Shown here one piece after another: positions 1-6,662 of a stretch of DNA of 13,630 nucleotides. The stretch lies in NCBI GenBank assembly GCA_964638815.1, contig CAZXBB010000202.1, positions 1-13,630 of the forward strand, written 5' to 3'. The notes under the pieces were generated by a model. The model worked only from the letters and a program-made list of their open reading frames with translations. It had not been told where the DNA came from and searched no databases. The DNA comes from CAZXBB01 sp964638815 (GTDB taxonomy: Bacteria; Planctomycetota; Phycisphaerae; Phycisphaerales; SM1A02). The position numbers and the translations under genes were made by a program. Position 1 is the first letter of the stretch, and each line of letters opens with the position of its first letter.

Positions 1-105
1 GTGAGGTATCAGACGCTGTTCGGTGAGACGGCAGACATCGCCTCACAGGCCGGGCGCGAGGAGGACGATCTGCAATTCGTGCTTGGAGTCCGCATCAGCT
101 TCTGA
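1..105 (+). CDS. copB: Copper resistance protein B (CopB)-like outer-membrane protein, C-terminal fragment
   Basis: Frame 1 is open from the window edge to TGA at 103-105 and gives 34 residues; the rest of the gene lies outside the window. The fragment contains FGETADIASQAG, then an acidic EEDD, and ends LGVRISF. This fits the C-terminal end of CopB-type proteins (typically FGxTADxAxxxGExxxD...VxGxRxWF), and a terminal Phe is the usual last-strand signal of outer-membrane beta-barrels. CopB is a periplasmic or outer-membrane copper-binding protein of copper-resistance operons. The copper ATPase downstream on the same strand supports the call. Only a short tail is visible, so another outer-membrane barrel protein is possible. 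Confidence 0.6.
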   Translation: MRYQTLFGETADIASQAGREEDDLQFVLGVRISF

Positions 106-120
106 CGGTTCAACAGTCAG

Positions 121-127
121 AAAGGAG
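121..127 (+). promoter_or_regulatory. Shine-Dalgarno-like AAAGGAG before the 137 ATG
   Basis: AAAGGAG lies 9 nt before ATG 137, in the short gap after the CopB-like stop codon. It is the best ribosome-binding site in the first 300 bases and the main reason to consider the tiny frame at 137-220 translated. Confidence 0.35.
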
Positions 128-136
128 AGAACGAGA

Positions 137-220
137 ATGAAGCACACGATCCTCCATGATGCGGGGACACGGCCATGGCGGCGACCAGACTCACCCCCGG
201 GAGCGGAGGTCAACCCATGA
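137..220 (+). CDS. Possible 27-residue small protein, unknown function
   Basis: ATG at 137 is preceded by AAAGGAG at good spacing and the frame runs to TGA at 218-220. It begins MKHTILHDAG and ends GAEVNP, with no cysteines, signal peptide or membrane segment. I recognise no family. It starts 31 nt after the CopB-like stop, and its own stop overlaps the next ATG (ATGA, 217-220), so it could be a leader peptide coupling translation or a chance frame. At this length the coding evidence is weak. Confidence 0.25.
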   Translation: MKHTILHDAGTRPWRRPDSPPGAEVNP

Positions 221-285
221 ACACCATTAGCGCGAAACGTGCGGGCTTTCCCCTCGGCGGCGCGTGCGGCCTGTTCTGCCTCTGA
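217..285 (+). CDS. Possible 22-residue hydrophobic leader frame, in phase with the permease
   Basis: ATG at 217 overlaps the previous frame in an ATGA, and a GGAGG-like stretch (203-208) precedes it. The product starts MNTISAKRAG and ends GGACGLFCL before TGA at 283-285. It has a positive start followed by a Gly/Cys-rich hydrophobic stretch, like the opening of a small membrane protein. It is in the same frame as the permease ATG at 301, and the codons between (Trp-Ser-Thr-Cys-Leu) are open, so only this one TGA separates the two. It could be a translational leader, the stump of a lost small membrane protein, or chance. Confidence 0.25.
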   Translation: MNTISAKRAGFPLGGACGLFCL

Positions 286-300
286 TGGAGCACGTGCCTG

Positions 301-1644
301 ATGGAACACTCCCACGAGGACAGGCCGTCGAACTATACAAAGGGCAGCTTGACGCTGACCGGCTCGATCGCGATGGGCACCGGTGTCATGATCGGTGCGG
401 GCATCTTCGCGCTCACAGGGCAGGTCGCCGAGCTCGCAGGTGGGCTGTTTCCGCTCGCGTTCATCGCAGCCGCGGTCGTGGTGGCGTTCAGCGCCTACTC
501 GTATGTCAAGGTGTGCAACAAATACCCGTCCGCCGGCGGGATCGCGATGATTCTGAAGAAGGCCTACGGCCCCGGTGTCGTCACGGCCGGCTGCTCGCTG
601 TTGATGTACTTGTCCATGGTCATCAACGAGAGCCTCGTCGCCCGCACCTTCGGCACCTACACGATGCGGATCTTCGGCATCGGCTCGGACACATGGCTCG
701 TGCCCGCGCTGGGCGCAGGGCTGATCGCATGCGCGTTTGTGGTCAACCTGCTCGGCAACAAGGTCATCGGTGGGCTGAGCAAGGTCACCGCGATCGTCAA
801 GATCGGGGGCATCGCGGTCTTTGCCGGCATCGGGCTGTGGGTGTCCGGGCTCTCCTTCGACAGCCTTGTCGGCGACGGGTCGGCGGATCAGTCGCGCGGC
901 GGCCTGGACGGCTTCCTGGCGGCCGTCGCGCTATCGATTCTCGCCTATAAGGGGTTCACGACCATCACCAACAGCGGTGACGAGATCACAGAGCCCAGGA
1001 AGAACGTCGGCCGGTCAATCATCTTCAGCCTGCTCATCTGCACCGGTCTCTATCTGCTCGTCACGCTCGCCGTCGCCGGCAATCTGAGCGTGGACGAGAT
1101 CATCGCGGCGCGTGACTCGTCGCTCGCCGAGGCGGCCCGGCCAGCCGTAGGTCAGTGGGGTGAGTGGCTGACCATCGGCCTGGCGATCGTGGCGACCGCG
1201 TCGGGAATCATCGCGAGCATGTTCGCGGCGTCTCGGATGTTCGCCATGCTCACCGAAATGCAGCTCGTCCCCCATCGCCACTTCGGCATGCCGGGCCGCA
1301 TCCAGAAGCACACGCTCGTGTACACGGCCGTCCTCGCGCTCGTCCTGACGGTGTTCTTCGACCTCGGCCGTATCGCATCGCTTGGCGCGATCTTCTACAT
1401 CGTCATGGACATGGCAATTCACTGGGGCGTCTTTAAGCACCTCCGGCAGGATCTCGGAGCCCGCGGATCTGTGCTGCTCACGGTGCTCGTGCTCGACACC
1501 GTCGTCCTCGGCGCGTTCCTGTACATCAAGCTCACGACCGATCCGCTCGTCGTGGGCGTCTCCCTCGGAGGTATGGTCCTGATCTTCGCGGCGGAGTGGT
1601 GGTTCCTGCGGAAGGAGGCTTTGTCTGATGACTCAGAAGACTGA
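301..1644 (+). CDS. APC-superfamily amino acid/polyamine permease
   Basis: This 447-residue integral membrane transporter has the length and hydrophobic pattern of about 12 helices expected for the APC superfamily. The first helix carries the signature GVMIGAGIFALTG (residues 28-40), the unwound substrate-binding segment of these carriers, and YPSAGG (75-80) follows, as in many amino-acid permeases. Substrate cannot be read from sequence. ATG 301 is chosen because the conserved region begins soon after; GGAG at 287-290 is a modest ribosome-binding site. The cytoplasmic N-terminus starts MEHSHED, rich in His and acidic residues. The gene ends 17 nt inside the copper ATPase gene, so the two are very likely translated together. 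This suggests a link to copper handling, for example uptake of a copper-binding amino acid, but that is inference. Confidence 0.85.
   Translation: MEHSHEDRPSNYTKGSLTLTGSIAMGTGVMIGAGIFALTGQVAELAGGLFPLAFIAAAVVVAFSAYSYVKVCNKYPSAGGIAMILKKAYGPGVVTAGCSLLMYLSMVINESLVARTFGTYTMRIFGIGSDTWLVPALGAGLIACAFVVNLLGNKVIGGLSKVTAIVKIGGIAVFAGIGLWVSGLSFDSLVGDGSADQSRGGLDGFLAAVALSILAYKGFTTITNSGDEITEPRKNVGRSIIFSLLICTGLYLLVTLAVAGNLSVDEIIAARDSSLAEAARPAVGQWGEWLTIGLAIVATASGIIASMFAASRMFAMLTEMQLVPHRHFGMPGRIQKHTLVYTAVLALVLTVFFDLGRIASLGAIFYIVMDMAIHWGVFKHLRQDLGARGSVLLTVLVLDTVVLGAFLYIKLTTDPLVVGVSLGGMVLIFAAEWWFLRKEALSDDSED
1613..1618 (+). promoter_or_regulatory. Strong ribosome-binding site AGGAGG inside the permease gene
   Basis: AGGAGG lies 9 nt before ATG 1628, within the last codons of the permease. 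It is the strongest Shine-Dalgarno match in the window. It fixes the ATPase start at 1628 and supports translation of the ATPase from the permease message. Confidence 0.6.
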
Positions 1645-3997
1645 TCCACGTACTGACCCGGTCTGCGGTATGACGGTCACTCCCGGCGATGAAGCTGACC
1701 GCGTCGAGTACGCGGGGAGCGAGTATCTCTTCTGCTCCAAGAGCTGCGCCGACAGGTTCCGCGCTGACCCGCCCCGTTACCTGAAAGAGCCAGGGGAGAG
1801 GGCGAGCGGCTCCGGGCACTCGACCCGCGGACACGACACCAGCGACCAATCGAAAGCGAAGCGAGATGGTCCGAAGGACGCGATCTACACGTGCCCGATG
1901 CACCCGGACGTGCGGCAGGTCGGGCCGGGCGACTGCCCGATCTGCGGGATGGCGCTCGAACCGCTCGACGCCACGGTGGAACAGGACGACTCGGAGCTGC
2001 GCGACATGACGCGCCGATTCCGGGTCGGGGTCGTGCTCACCGCTCCGCTTCTGATCTATGTCATGGGCAGCATGCTCTTCGGGCACCCGCTCCGTCGCTG
2101 GATCAGCCCCGCTGTGGGCCAGTGGGCCGAGATGCTTCTGGCGACACCCGTTGTGCTGTGGTGCGCGTGGCCGTTCTTCGTGCGGGGCGCCCGGTCCATC
2201 AGGGCAATGAAGCCGAACATGTGGACACTGATCTCGATCGGAGTGTCGCTGGCGTACGTCTACAGCGTTGTGGCGACCGTGTCGCCGGCGGTCTTCCCGG
2301 AGTCGCTCCGGGATGAGTCGGGCCGGGTGGGCGTGTACTTCGAGGCCGCGGCCGTCATCGTGACGCTGGTGCTCCTCGGGCAGGTATTGGAGCTGCGCGC
2401 CCGACGCCGGACGGGCGGAGCCATCCGGGAGTTGCTCGAACTCGCACCGCCCACTGCCCGGCGAATCTCCGACGACGGCAGGGAGGAAGATGTACCGGTC
2501 GAGGAACTGCGTCCCGACGACCGCGTTCGCGTCCGCCCCGGCGACAGGATCCCCATCGATGGCAGCGTCGTGGAGGGCCGCAGCACCGTCGATGAGGCAA
2601 TGCTCACGGGCGAGCCCGTGCCCGTCGAGAAGAGCGAGGGTGACGAGGTGACCGGCGGAACGGTCAACAAGACGGGATCGTTCGTCATGCGAGTCAGCCG
2701 TACGGGATCGGAAACGACGCTCGCGCAGATCGTACGGATGGTCGCCGAGGCCCAGCGGTCGCGAGCGCCGATCCAGCGTCTGGCCGACGCGGTCTCGGCA
2801 TGGTTCGTTCCGGCGGTGGTCTTGAGCGCCGTCATTGCGTTCGTCGTGTGGTTGCTCGTCGGCCCCTCCCCGGCGCTCAGCTACGCGCTGGTCGCGGCGG
2901 TGTCGGTGCTCATCATCGCCTGCCCTTGCGCCCTCGGACTGGCCACACCGATGTCGATCATGGTCGCCGCGGGACAGGGCGCGAAGCAGGGCGTGCTCAT
3001 CAAGAACGCTGCCGCGCTCGAAGCCCTCGAGAAGGTCACCACCATCGTCGTGGACAAGACCGGCACACTGACCGAAGGAAGGCCCGAGCTGGTCGTCGCC
3101 GACGTGCAGGACGGCCTCGACGAGCACCGCGTGCTGGCGCTGCTTGCTGCCGCTGAACGCGGCAGCGAGCACCCGCTGGCCGAGGCCATCGTCGCCGGGC
3201 TTGAAGATCGAACGGACCAGCGCTTCGAAGCGACTGACTTCGAGAGCGTCACCGGCAAGGGGATCACCGCCACGGTCGATGGCGTCCGTGTGGCCATCGG
3301 CTCGCCCGCGCTGATGCAAGATGAGGGCGTCGAGGTCGACGCCCTGGCCGATCCGGCCGAGGAGCAGCGGCGAAAGGGCGGCACCGCGATGTTCGCATCG
3401 ATTGACGGGAAGCTCGCGGCACTGCTCGCGGTGGCCGACCCGATCAAGAAAACCACCCGCCAGGCAATCGACGCCCTGCACGAGCAGGGGCTCTCAGTCG
3501 TCATGCTGACGGGCGACAACCGCACGACGGCCCAGGCCATCGCCGAGCAACTCGGCATCGACCGCGTCGAGGCGGAAGTGCTGCCCGATCAGAAGGCCGA
3601 GATCATCCGCAAGCTCCAGAGCGAAGGACAGAGGGTCGCTATGGCGGGCGACGGCGTCAACGACGCGCCCGCACTCGCGCAGGCCGACGTCGGTGTCGCC
3701 ATGGGCACGGGCGCGGGCGTCGCGATCGAGAGCGCATCGATGACCCTGGTCGGGGGCGATCTCAACGGCCTGGTTCGGGCTCGCGAGTTGAGCCGCGCGA
3801 CGATGAGGAACATCCGGCAGAACCTGTTCTTCGCGTTCGCGTACAACGCGGCCGGGGTGCCGATTGCGGCAGGGGTGCTGTATCCGTTCTTCGGCGTCCT
3901 CCTCAGCCCGATGATCGCGGCGGCGGCGATGAGCTTCAGTTCGGTGTCGGTGATTGCCAACGCCCTGCGTCTGAAGATCGTGACCAGGACGAGCTGA
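1628..3997 (+). CDS. copA: P1B-type copper-transporting ATPase with YHS and heavy-metal-binding N-terminal modules
   Basis: This 789-residue ATP-driven exporter probably moves Cu(I) out of the cytoplasm. An N-terminal YHS module (residues 9-52, DPVCGM...CSKSCADRF) is followed by a His/Ser-rich linker and a second metal module (87-113, YTCPMHP...CPICGMAL). Membrane helices follow, then actuator TGEP (327-330), the transmembrane metal site CPC (432-434), phosphorylated Asp476 in DKTGT, the nucleotide-domain HP pair (515-516), and hinge GDGVND (674-679). The last helices contain YN and MSFSS, the residues that mark the copper(I) subgroup P1B-1. There is no classical GMxCxxC (HMA) domain; the two Cys-rich modules take its place. 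The start is set by AGGAGG and overlaps the permease by 17 nt. The family call is very secure. Copper rather than silver specificity is likely, not proven. Confidence 0.95.
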   Translation: MTQKTDPRTDPVCGMTVTPGDEADRVEYAGSEYLFCSKSCADRFRADPPRYLKEPGERASGSGHSTRGHDTSDQSKAKRDGPKDAIYTCPMHPDVRQVGPGDCPICGMALEPLDATVEQDDSELRDMTRRFRVGVVLTAPLLIYVMGSMLFGHPLRRWISPAVGQWAEMLLATPVVLWCAWPFFVRGARSIRAMKPNMWTLISIGVSLAYVYSVVATVSPAVFPESLRDESGRVGVYFEAAAVIVTLVLLGQVLELRARRRTGGAIRELLELAPPTARRISDDGREEDVPVEELRPDDRVRVRPGDRIPIDGSVVEGRSTVDEAMLTGEPVPVEKSEGDEVTGGTVNKTGSFVMRVSRTGSETTLAQIVRMVAEAQRSRAPIQRLADAVSAWFVPAVVLSAVIAFVVWLLVGPSPALSYALVAAVSVLIIACPCALGLATPMSIMVAAGQGAKQGVLIKNAAALEALEKVTTIVVDKTGTLTEGRPELVVADVQDGLDEHRVLALLAAAERGSEHPLAEAIVAGLEDRTDQRFEATDFESVTGKGITATVDGVRVAIGSPALMQDEGVEVDALADPAEEQRRKGGTAMFASIDGKLAALLAVADPIKKTTRQAIDALHEQGLSVVMLTGDNRTTAQAIAEQLGIDRVEAEVLPDQKAEIIRKLQSEGQRVAMAGDGVNDAPALAQADVGVAMGTGAGVAIESASMTLVGGDLNGLVRARELSRATMRNIRQNLFFAFAYNAAGVPIAAGVLYPFFGVLLSPMIAAAAMSFSSVSVIANALRLKIVTRTS

Positions 3998-4020
3998 TGG
4001 AGATGGCGATTGCGCCTGGC

Positions 4021-4140
4021 GCGTCCGTGTGCGTGTGCGTGTGCGTGTGCGTGTGCGTGTGCGTGTGCGTGTCCGCGTCCGTGTCCGTATCCGCGTCCGT
4101 GTCCGCGTCCGCGTCCGCGTCCGTGCGCGTCCGTGTACGC
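4021..4140. repeat. Hexanucleotide tandem tract (GTGTGC)n then (GYGTCC)n
   Basis: Read in steps of six from 4021, nearly every unit is GTGTGC, GCGTCC or GTGTCC. There are seven perfect GTGTGC copies at 4027-4068, then about eight GYGTCC-type units with one GTATCC variant to 4122, then degenerate units. From 4026 to 4072 purines and pyrimidines alternate strictly. The tract fills the gap between the convergent copper ATPase and oxidoreductase genes and shows no credible coding function. Confidence 0.9.
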
Positions 4141-4182
4141 TCGCACACAGTCTTGCGGCGTGTTGCAGTCTTCAACGGGCTG

Positions 4183-5211
4183 CTATACCCGCCGCGCCCC
4201 CGCCGCGCCCGCCGCCTCGACGATGCGCTCGGCCGTGCGCACCGCGGCCAGGCCGGCCTTCGCATCCACCTCCGGGCGGCGGCCGGTGCGGACCGCGGTG
4301 AGGAAGTCGTCGATCTGCCGGCGGAGCGGCTCGTCGTCGCCGATGGTCAGCGTGTCCACCTTGACCAGGTCGAGGTAGTCGATGTTCGAAAGGTCCTCGC
4401 CCGACTTGAGCCGCTCGCGGACGTCCGCGAGCTGCGCGGCGTTGGCGGTCTTCCGCACAACGGTGCCGGTCCGCTTGACGAAGTCGGCGGAGACGTAGGT
4501 GTCCTCGCTGATGATGCGGAGCTTTCGTTCGGTCCTGAGCGCGAGTCGGCTCGCCGTGACGTTCGCCACGCAGCGAATGCCGTCGGCCGCCGGCGGGAAC
4601 GTGAGCCGCGCGTTGCAGACGTCCTCCGCCTCGCCCATGACGCTCACCGCGTTCGCGTGCACTTCCTCCGGCTCGGTGCCCATGAGCATCAGCAGGAGGT
4701 CGAGATCGTGGATCATCATGTCGAGTACGACCCCGACGTCCACGCTGCGGAACGTCATCGGGCTGATCCGGTCCATCTCGACGAACCGCGGCGTGAAGCC
4801 CTCCAGCTTGCGGATCGCGACCATCACCGGGTCGTAGCGCACGATGTGACCGACCTGGAGCACGGCGCCGGAGCGCTCAGCCGCGTCGCGGATCGCGCCG
4901 GCCGAAGCGGCGTCCGGGGCGAGCGGCTTCTCGATGAGGCAGGCGACCCTGGCTTCGAGCAGGCGCTCGGCGACCGCGCGATGATCCGCCGTGGGCGTCG
5001 CGATCGTGACCGCGTCCACGCCGTCCGCGAGCAGCTCTTCCACGCTGGCGTAGACCTTGCCGCCCCACTCCTCGACGACGCGCCGGCTCGACGCCTCGTT
5101 CGTATCGACGACGCCGACCAGCTCGGCGCCCTCGCTCTGGGCGTACACGCGGGCGTGGTGGCGACCCATGCGTCCGACGCCGACGACCGCAGCCCTGATC
5201 TTCTTGCCCAT
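4183..5211 (-). CDS. Gfo/Idh/MocA-family NAD(P)-dependent oxidoreductase, UDP-GlcNAc 3-dehydrogenase-like
   Basis: This 342-residue soluble dehydrogenase has an N-terminal Rossmann fold with GVGRMG (11-16), an acidic residue ending beta-2 (VVD, 34-36), and the family's EKP motif (94-96). The second domain contains GHIVRYDP (121-128) and IHDLDLLL (167-174), where His168/Asp169 are candidate catalytic residues. The HDLDLLL...EDVCNARLTF...ASRLALRTERKLRI pattern resembles the subgroup annotated as UDP-N-acetylglucosamine 3-dehydrogenase (GnnA-like), which helps make diamino-sugar lipid A. No partner transaminase or lpx genes are visible, so that specificity is tentative. ATG 5211 is chosen over the upstream frame extension to 5325 because GGAGG stands 4 nt before it and the fold begins at residue 5. 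The extension would run into the 16-bp tandem repeats. It converges on the copper ATPase gene. Confidence 0.88.
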   Translation of the reverse strand: MGKKIRAAVVGVGRMGRHHARVYAQSEGAELVGVVDTNEASSRRVVEEWGGKVYASVEELLADGVDAVTIATPTADHRAVAERLLEARVACLIEKPLAPDAASAGAIRDAAERSGAVLQVGHIVRYDPVMVAIRKLEGFTPRFVEMDRISPMTFRSVDVGVVLDMMIHDLDLLLMLMGTEPEEVHANAVSVMGEAEDVCNARLTFPPAADGIRCVANVTASRLALRTERKLRIISEDTYVSADFVKRTGTVVRKTANAAQLADVRERLKSGEDLSNIDYLDLVKVDTLTIGDDEPLRRQIDDFLTAVRTGRRPEVDAKAGLAAVRTAERIVEAAGAAGARRV

Positions 5212-5215
5212 GAAG

Positions 5216-5220
5216 CCTCC
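5216..5220 (-). promoter_or_regulatory. Ribosome-binding site GGAGG for the oxidoreductase
   Basis: On the - strand GGAGG is followed by CTTC and ATG. It decides the start at 5211 against the longer open frame. A TACCCT about 15 nt further upstream (5235-5240) could be a -10 box, but no convincing -35 accompanies it. Confidence 0.5.
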
Positions 5221-5300
5221 AGTTCGAAGCCCGTAGGGTAGGCGTGCGCGACCGACCATGCGATCGACCTGCCCGGCGACGGCAAGTGGTACACCGCCAC

Positions 5301-5396
5301 GCCTGTCACGAGCGTCGCCTGTCACGAGCGTCGCCTGTCACGAGCGTCGCCTGTCACGAGCTTCGCCTGTCACGAGGCTCGCCCGTCACGAGCTCC
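5301..5396. repeat. Six tandem 16-bp repeats (GCCTGTCACGAGCGTC) upstream of the oxidoreductase
   Basis: Units start at 5301, 5317, 5333, 5349, 5365 and 5381. The first three are identical and the last three drift progressively, with TGTCACGAG best kept (CGTCACGAG in the sixth). The unit length is not a multiple of three. The array sits in the 291-bp gap between the oxidoreductase start and the 3' end of the zinc-ribbon gene, about 90-185 bp upstream of the start codon. There are no spacers, so it is not a CRISPR array. It could be a VNTR or a cluster of binding sites. Apart from this array I see no gene in 5212-5502. Confidence 0.92.
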
Positions 5397-5502
5397 ACGC
5401 CGGCCGCCGACTCGAGCCCTCGGCCTCGCGGAACGTCGGCGAGGTCGCGGGAGGCACGCGGCGCCGAGCGGTGACTGGTCCTCGTGCGCCGCGATCATCG
5501 CG

Positions 5503-6594
5503 TCACGTCCGGTCGTCGTCCAGCGACACGTCGATCTCGTCCACACGCGGGAGCGGACGCACCGCGGCGGCGATCGACTCCTCCATCGTACGACGCGTCT
5601 CGGCGATGCGATCGGCGCGCTCGGTGCTCTCGATCGCGTGGATCATCGACCAGCGCACGTGCCGGTGAAGCTCCATGATCCCGAGACACATCAGCGTCAT
5701 GACCCACGCCCAGAAGCAGAGGACGATGCCGAGGGGCACGAGCGCGAACCACGCCATCGCGCTGGGGAAGGCCTGGGCGAGCAGCGTGGGGAACCACAGG
5801 ATCCACACCGCCGCGTTCAGCCGCCGGGCGGCCGTCGGAAGCTCCGCCTCCTCCGCGATCCACGACAGGATGCACGCGACGCAGAGCACCCCGACGCCGC
5901 CGAGGAAGCGACCGGCGAGGTTCCCGGCGACGAGCGCGAGCGGGGGTCCGCCCGCCGCGCTCATGTATTGCGCGACGAGGCACACGTACCCGGGAATCCA
6001 GGCCAGCGTCAGGCCGCGGGCCAGGAGACGCGGGTTCCGCATCAGCGGCCAGCGCCGATCGATCGCGGGCGGCGTCACCAGCCAGACCGCGGCGATCCAC
6101 GCGGCGGCGTTGGCGGCGGTGATGCCGATGTAGCCGAAGTCGAGCACCGGCGTCGAGCCGCCCGCCGCCGCGAGGAAGTAGGCAAGACGCGCGACGGTGG
6201 CCACCGCGACGCACGCGGCGCCGATCGCGAGACCGTGCCGCCAGCGGTTGCGTTCCACCGGGGACGTGTTGAGCAGGAGGTCGTGCGTCGGGCGGATCGC
6301 GCGGATCCGGCTGCCGCACTCCGGACAGTCGCGTCCGTAGTGCAGGCCGCGCACGTTGTAGCCGCACAACGCGCAGGCCAGGTCGTCCTCGATGCGTTGC
6401 CCCGGCTTCATCGGGGGCGGCTCGGTGTCGTAACCCGGGAGCGCGATGGCCGTTCCGCATTCGGGACAGGCGCCGCCGTACCGGAGCCCGCGCAGGTTGT
6501 ACCCGCACGACGGGCACGGCTTGTCCCGATCGACCGGGCCGCCGGTGAGGGCCTTGCGGTAGGCGAGATACTTGGGGGAGAAGAAGCGGGACAC
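5503..6594 (-). CDS. Membrane protein with two N-terminal zinc ribbons, unknown function
   Basis: The 363-residue product has two near-identical four-Cys ribbons: CPSC at 27-30 with CPEC at 43-46, and CALC at 74-77 with CPEC at 90-93. Each knuckle is followed by GYNLRGL or GYNVRGL. From about residue 113 several hydrophobic segments (probably five or six helices) follow, then a charged C-terminal tail with an acidic end (DVSLDDD). Paired CPxCGYNLRGL ribbons on polytopic proteins are, as I recall, frequent in planctomycetes, and no function is established. The start is GTG at 6594; a GGAG lies about 11 nt upstream. It begins 68 bp after purQ on the same strand, so it may share the purine transcript, though nothing in the protein suggests a purine role. 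Confidence 0.75.
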   Translation of the reverse strand: MSRFFSPKYLAYRKALTGGPVDRDKPCPSCGYNLRGLRYGGACPECGTAIALPGYDTEPPPMKPGQRIEDDLACALCGYNVRGLHYGRDCPECGSRIRAIRPTHDLLLNTSPVERNRWRHGLAIGAACVAVATVARLAYFLAAAGGSTPVLDFGYIGITAANAAAWIAAVWLVTPPAIDRRWPLMRNPRLLARGLTLAWIPGYVCLVAQYMSAAGGPPLALVAGNLAGRFLGGVGVLCVACILSWIAEEAELPTAARRLNAAVWILWFPTLLAQAFPSAMAWFALVPLGIVLCFWAWVMTLMCLGIMELHRHVRWSMIHAIESTERADRIAETRRTMEESIAAAVRPLPRVDEIDVSLDDDRT

Positions 6595-6662
6595 TTTCCG
6601 GAACGCTCCGTACGGCGATTCACCCGAGTCGGGCCGGGCAGCGCCGACACACGCTGCGGGCG

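Noticed and set aside
283..285. TGA read as selenocysteine or tryptophan to make a longer permease
   Set aside because: TGA is the stop of the permease, ATPase, rnhA and other genes here, and the permease is complete from ATG 301; no SECIS-like hairpin was evident.
1532..3481. 649-codon left-going open frame across the copper ATPase
   Set aside because: It is antisense to an unmistakable P-type ATPase; composition is Arg/His/Gly/Asp-rich as expected for a shadow frame in high-GC DNA.
3589..4146. Left-going frame with long His-Ala and Gly-Arg runs, resembling a histidine-rich metal-binding protein beside a copper ATPase
   Set aside because: Its N-terminal repeats come from the hexanucleotide tract and the rest is antisense to the conserved C-terminus of the ATPase, with no ribosome-binding site.
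3997..5241. 414-codon right-going frame starting with Val-Cys repeats
   Set aside because: The start is repeat DNA and the remainder is antisense to the well-supported oxidoreductase gene.
5301..5396. CRISPR array
   Set aside because: The 16-bp units are directly adjacent with no spacers, and no cas genes are present.
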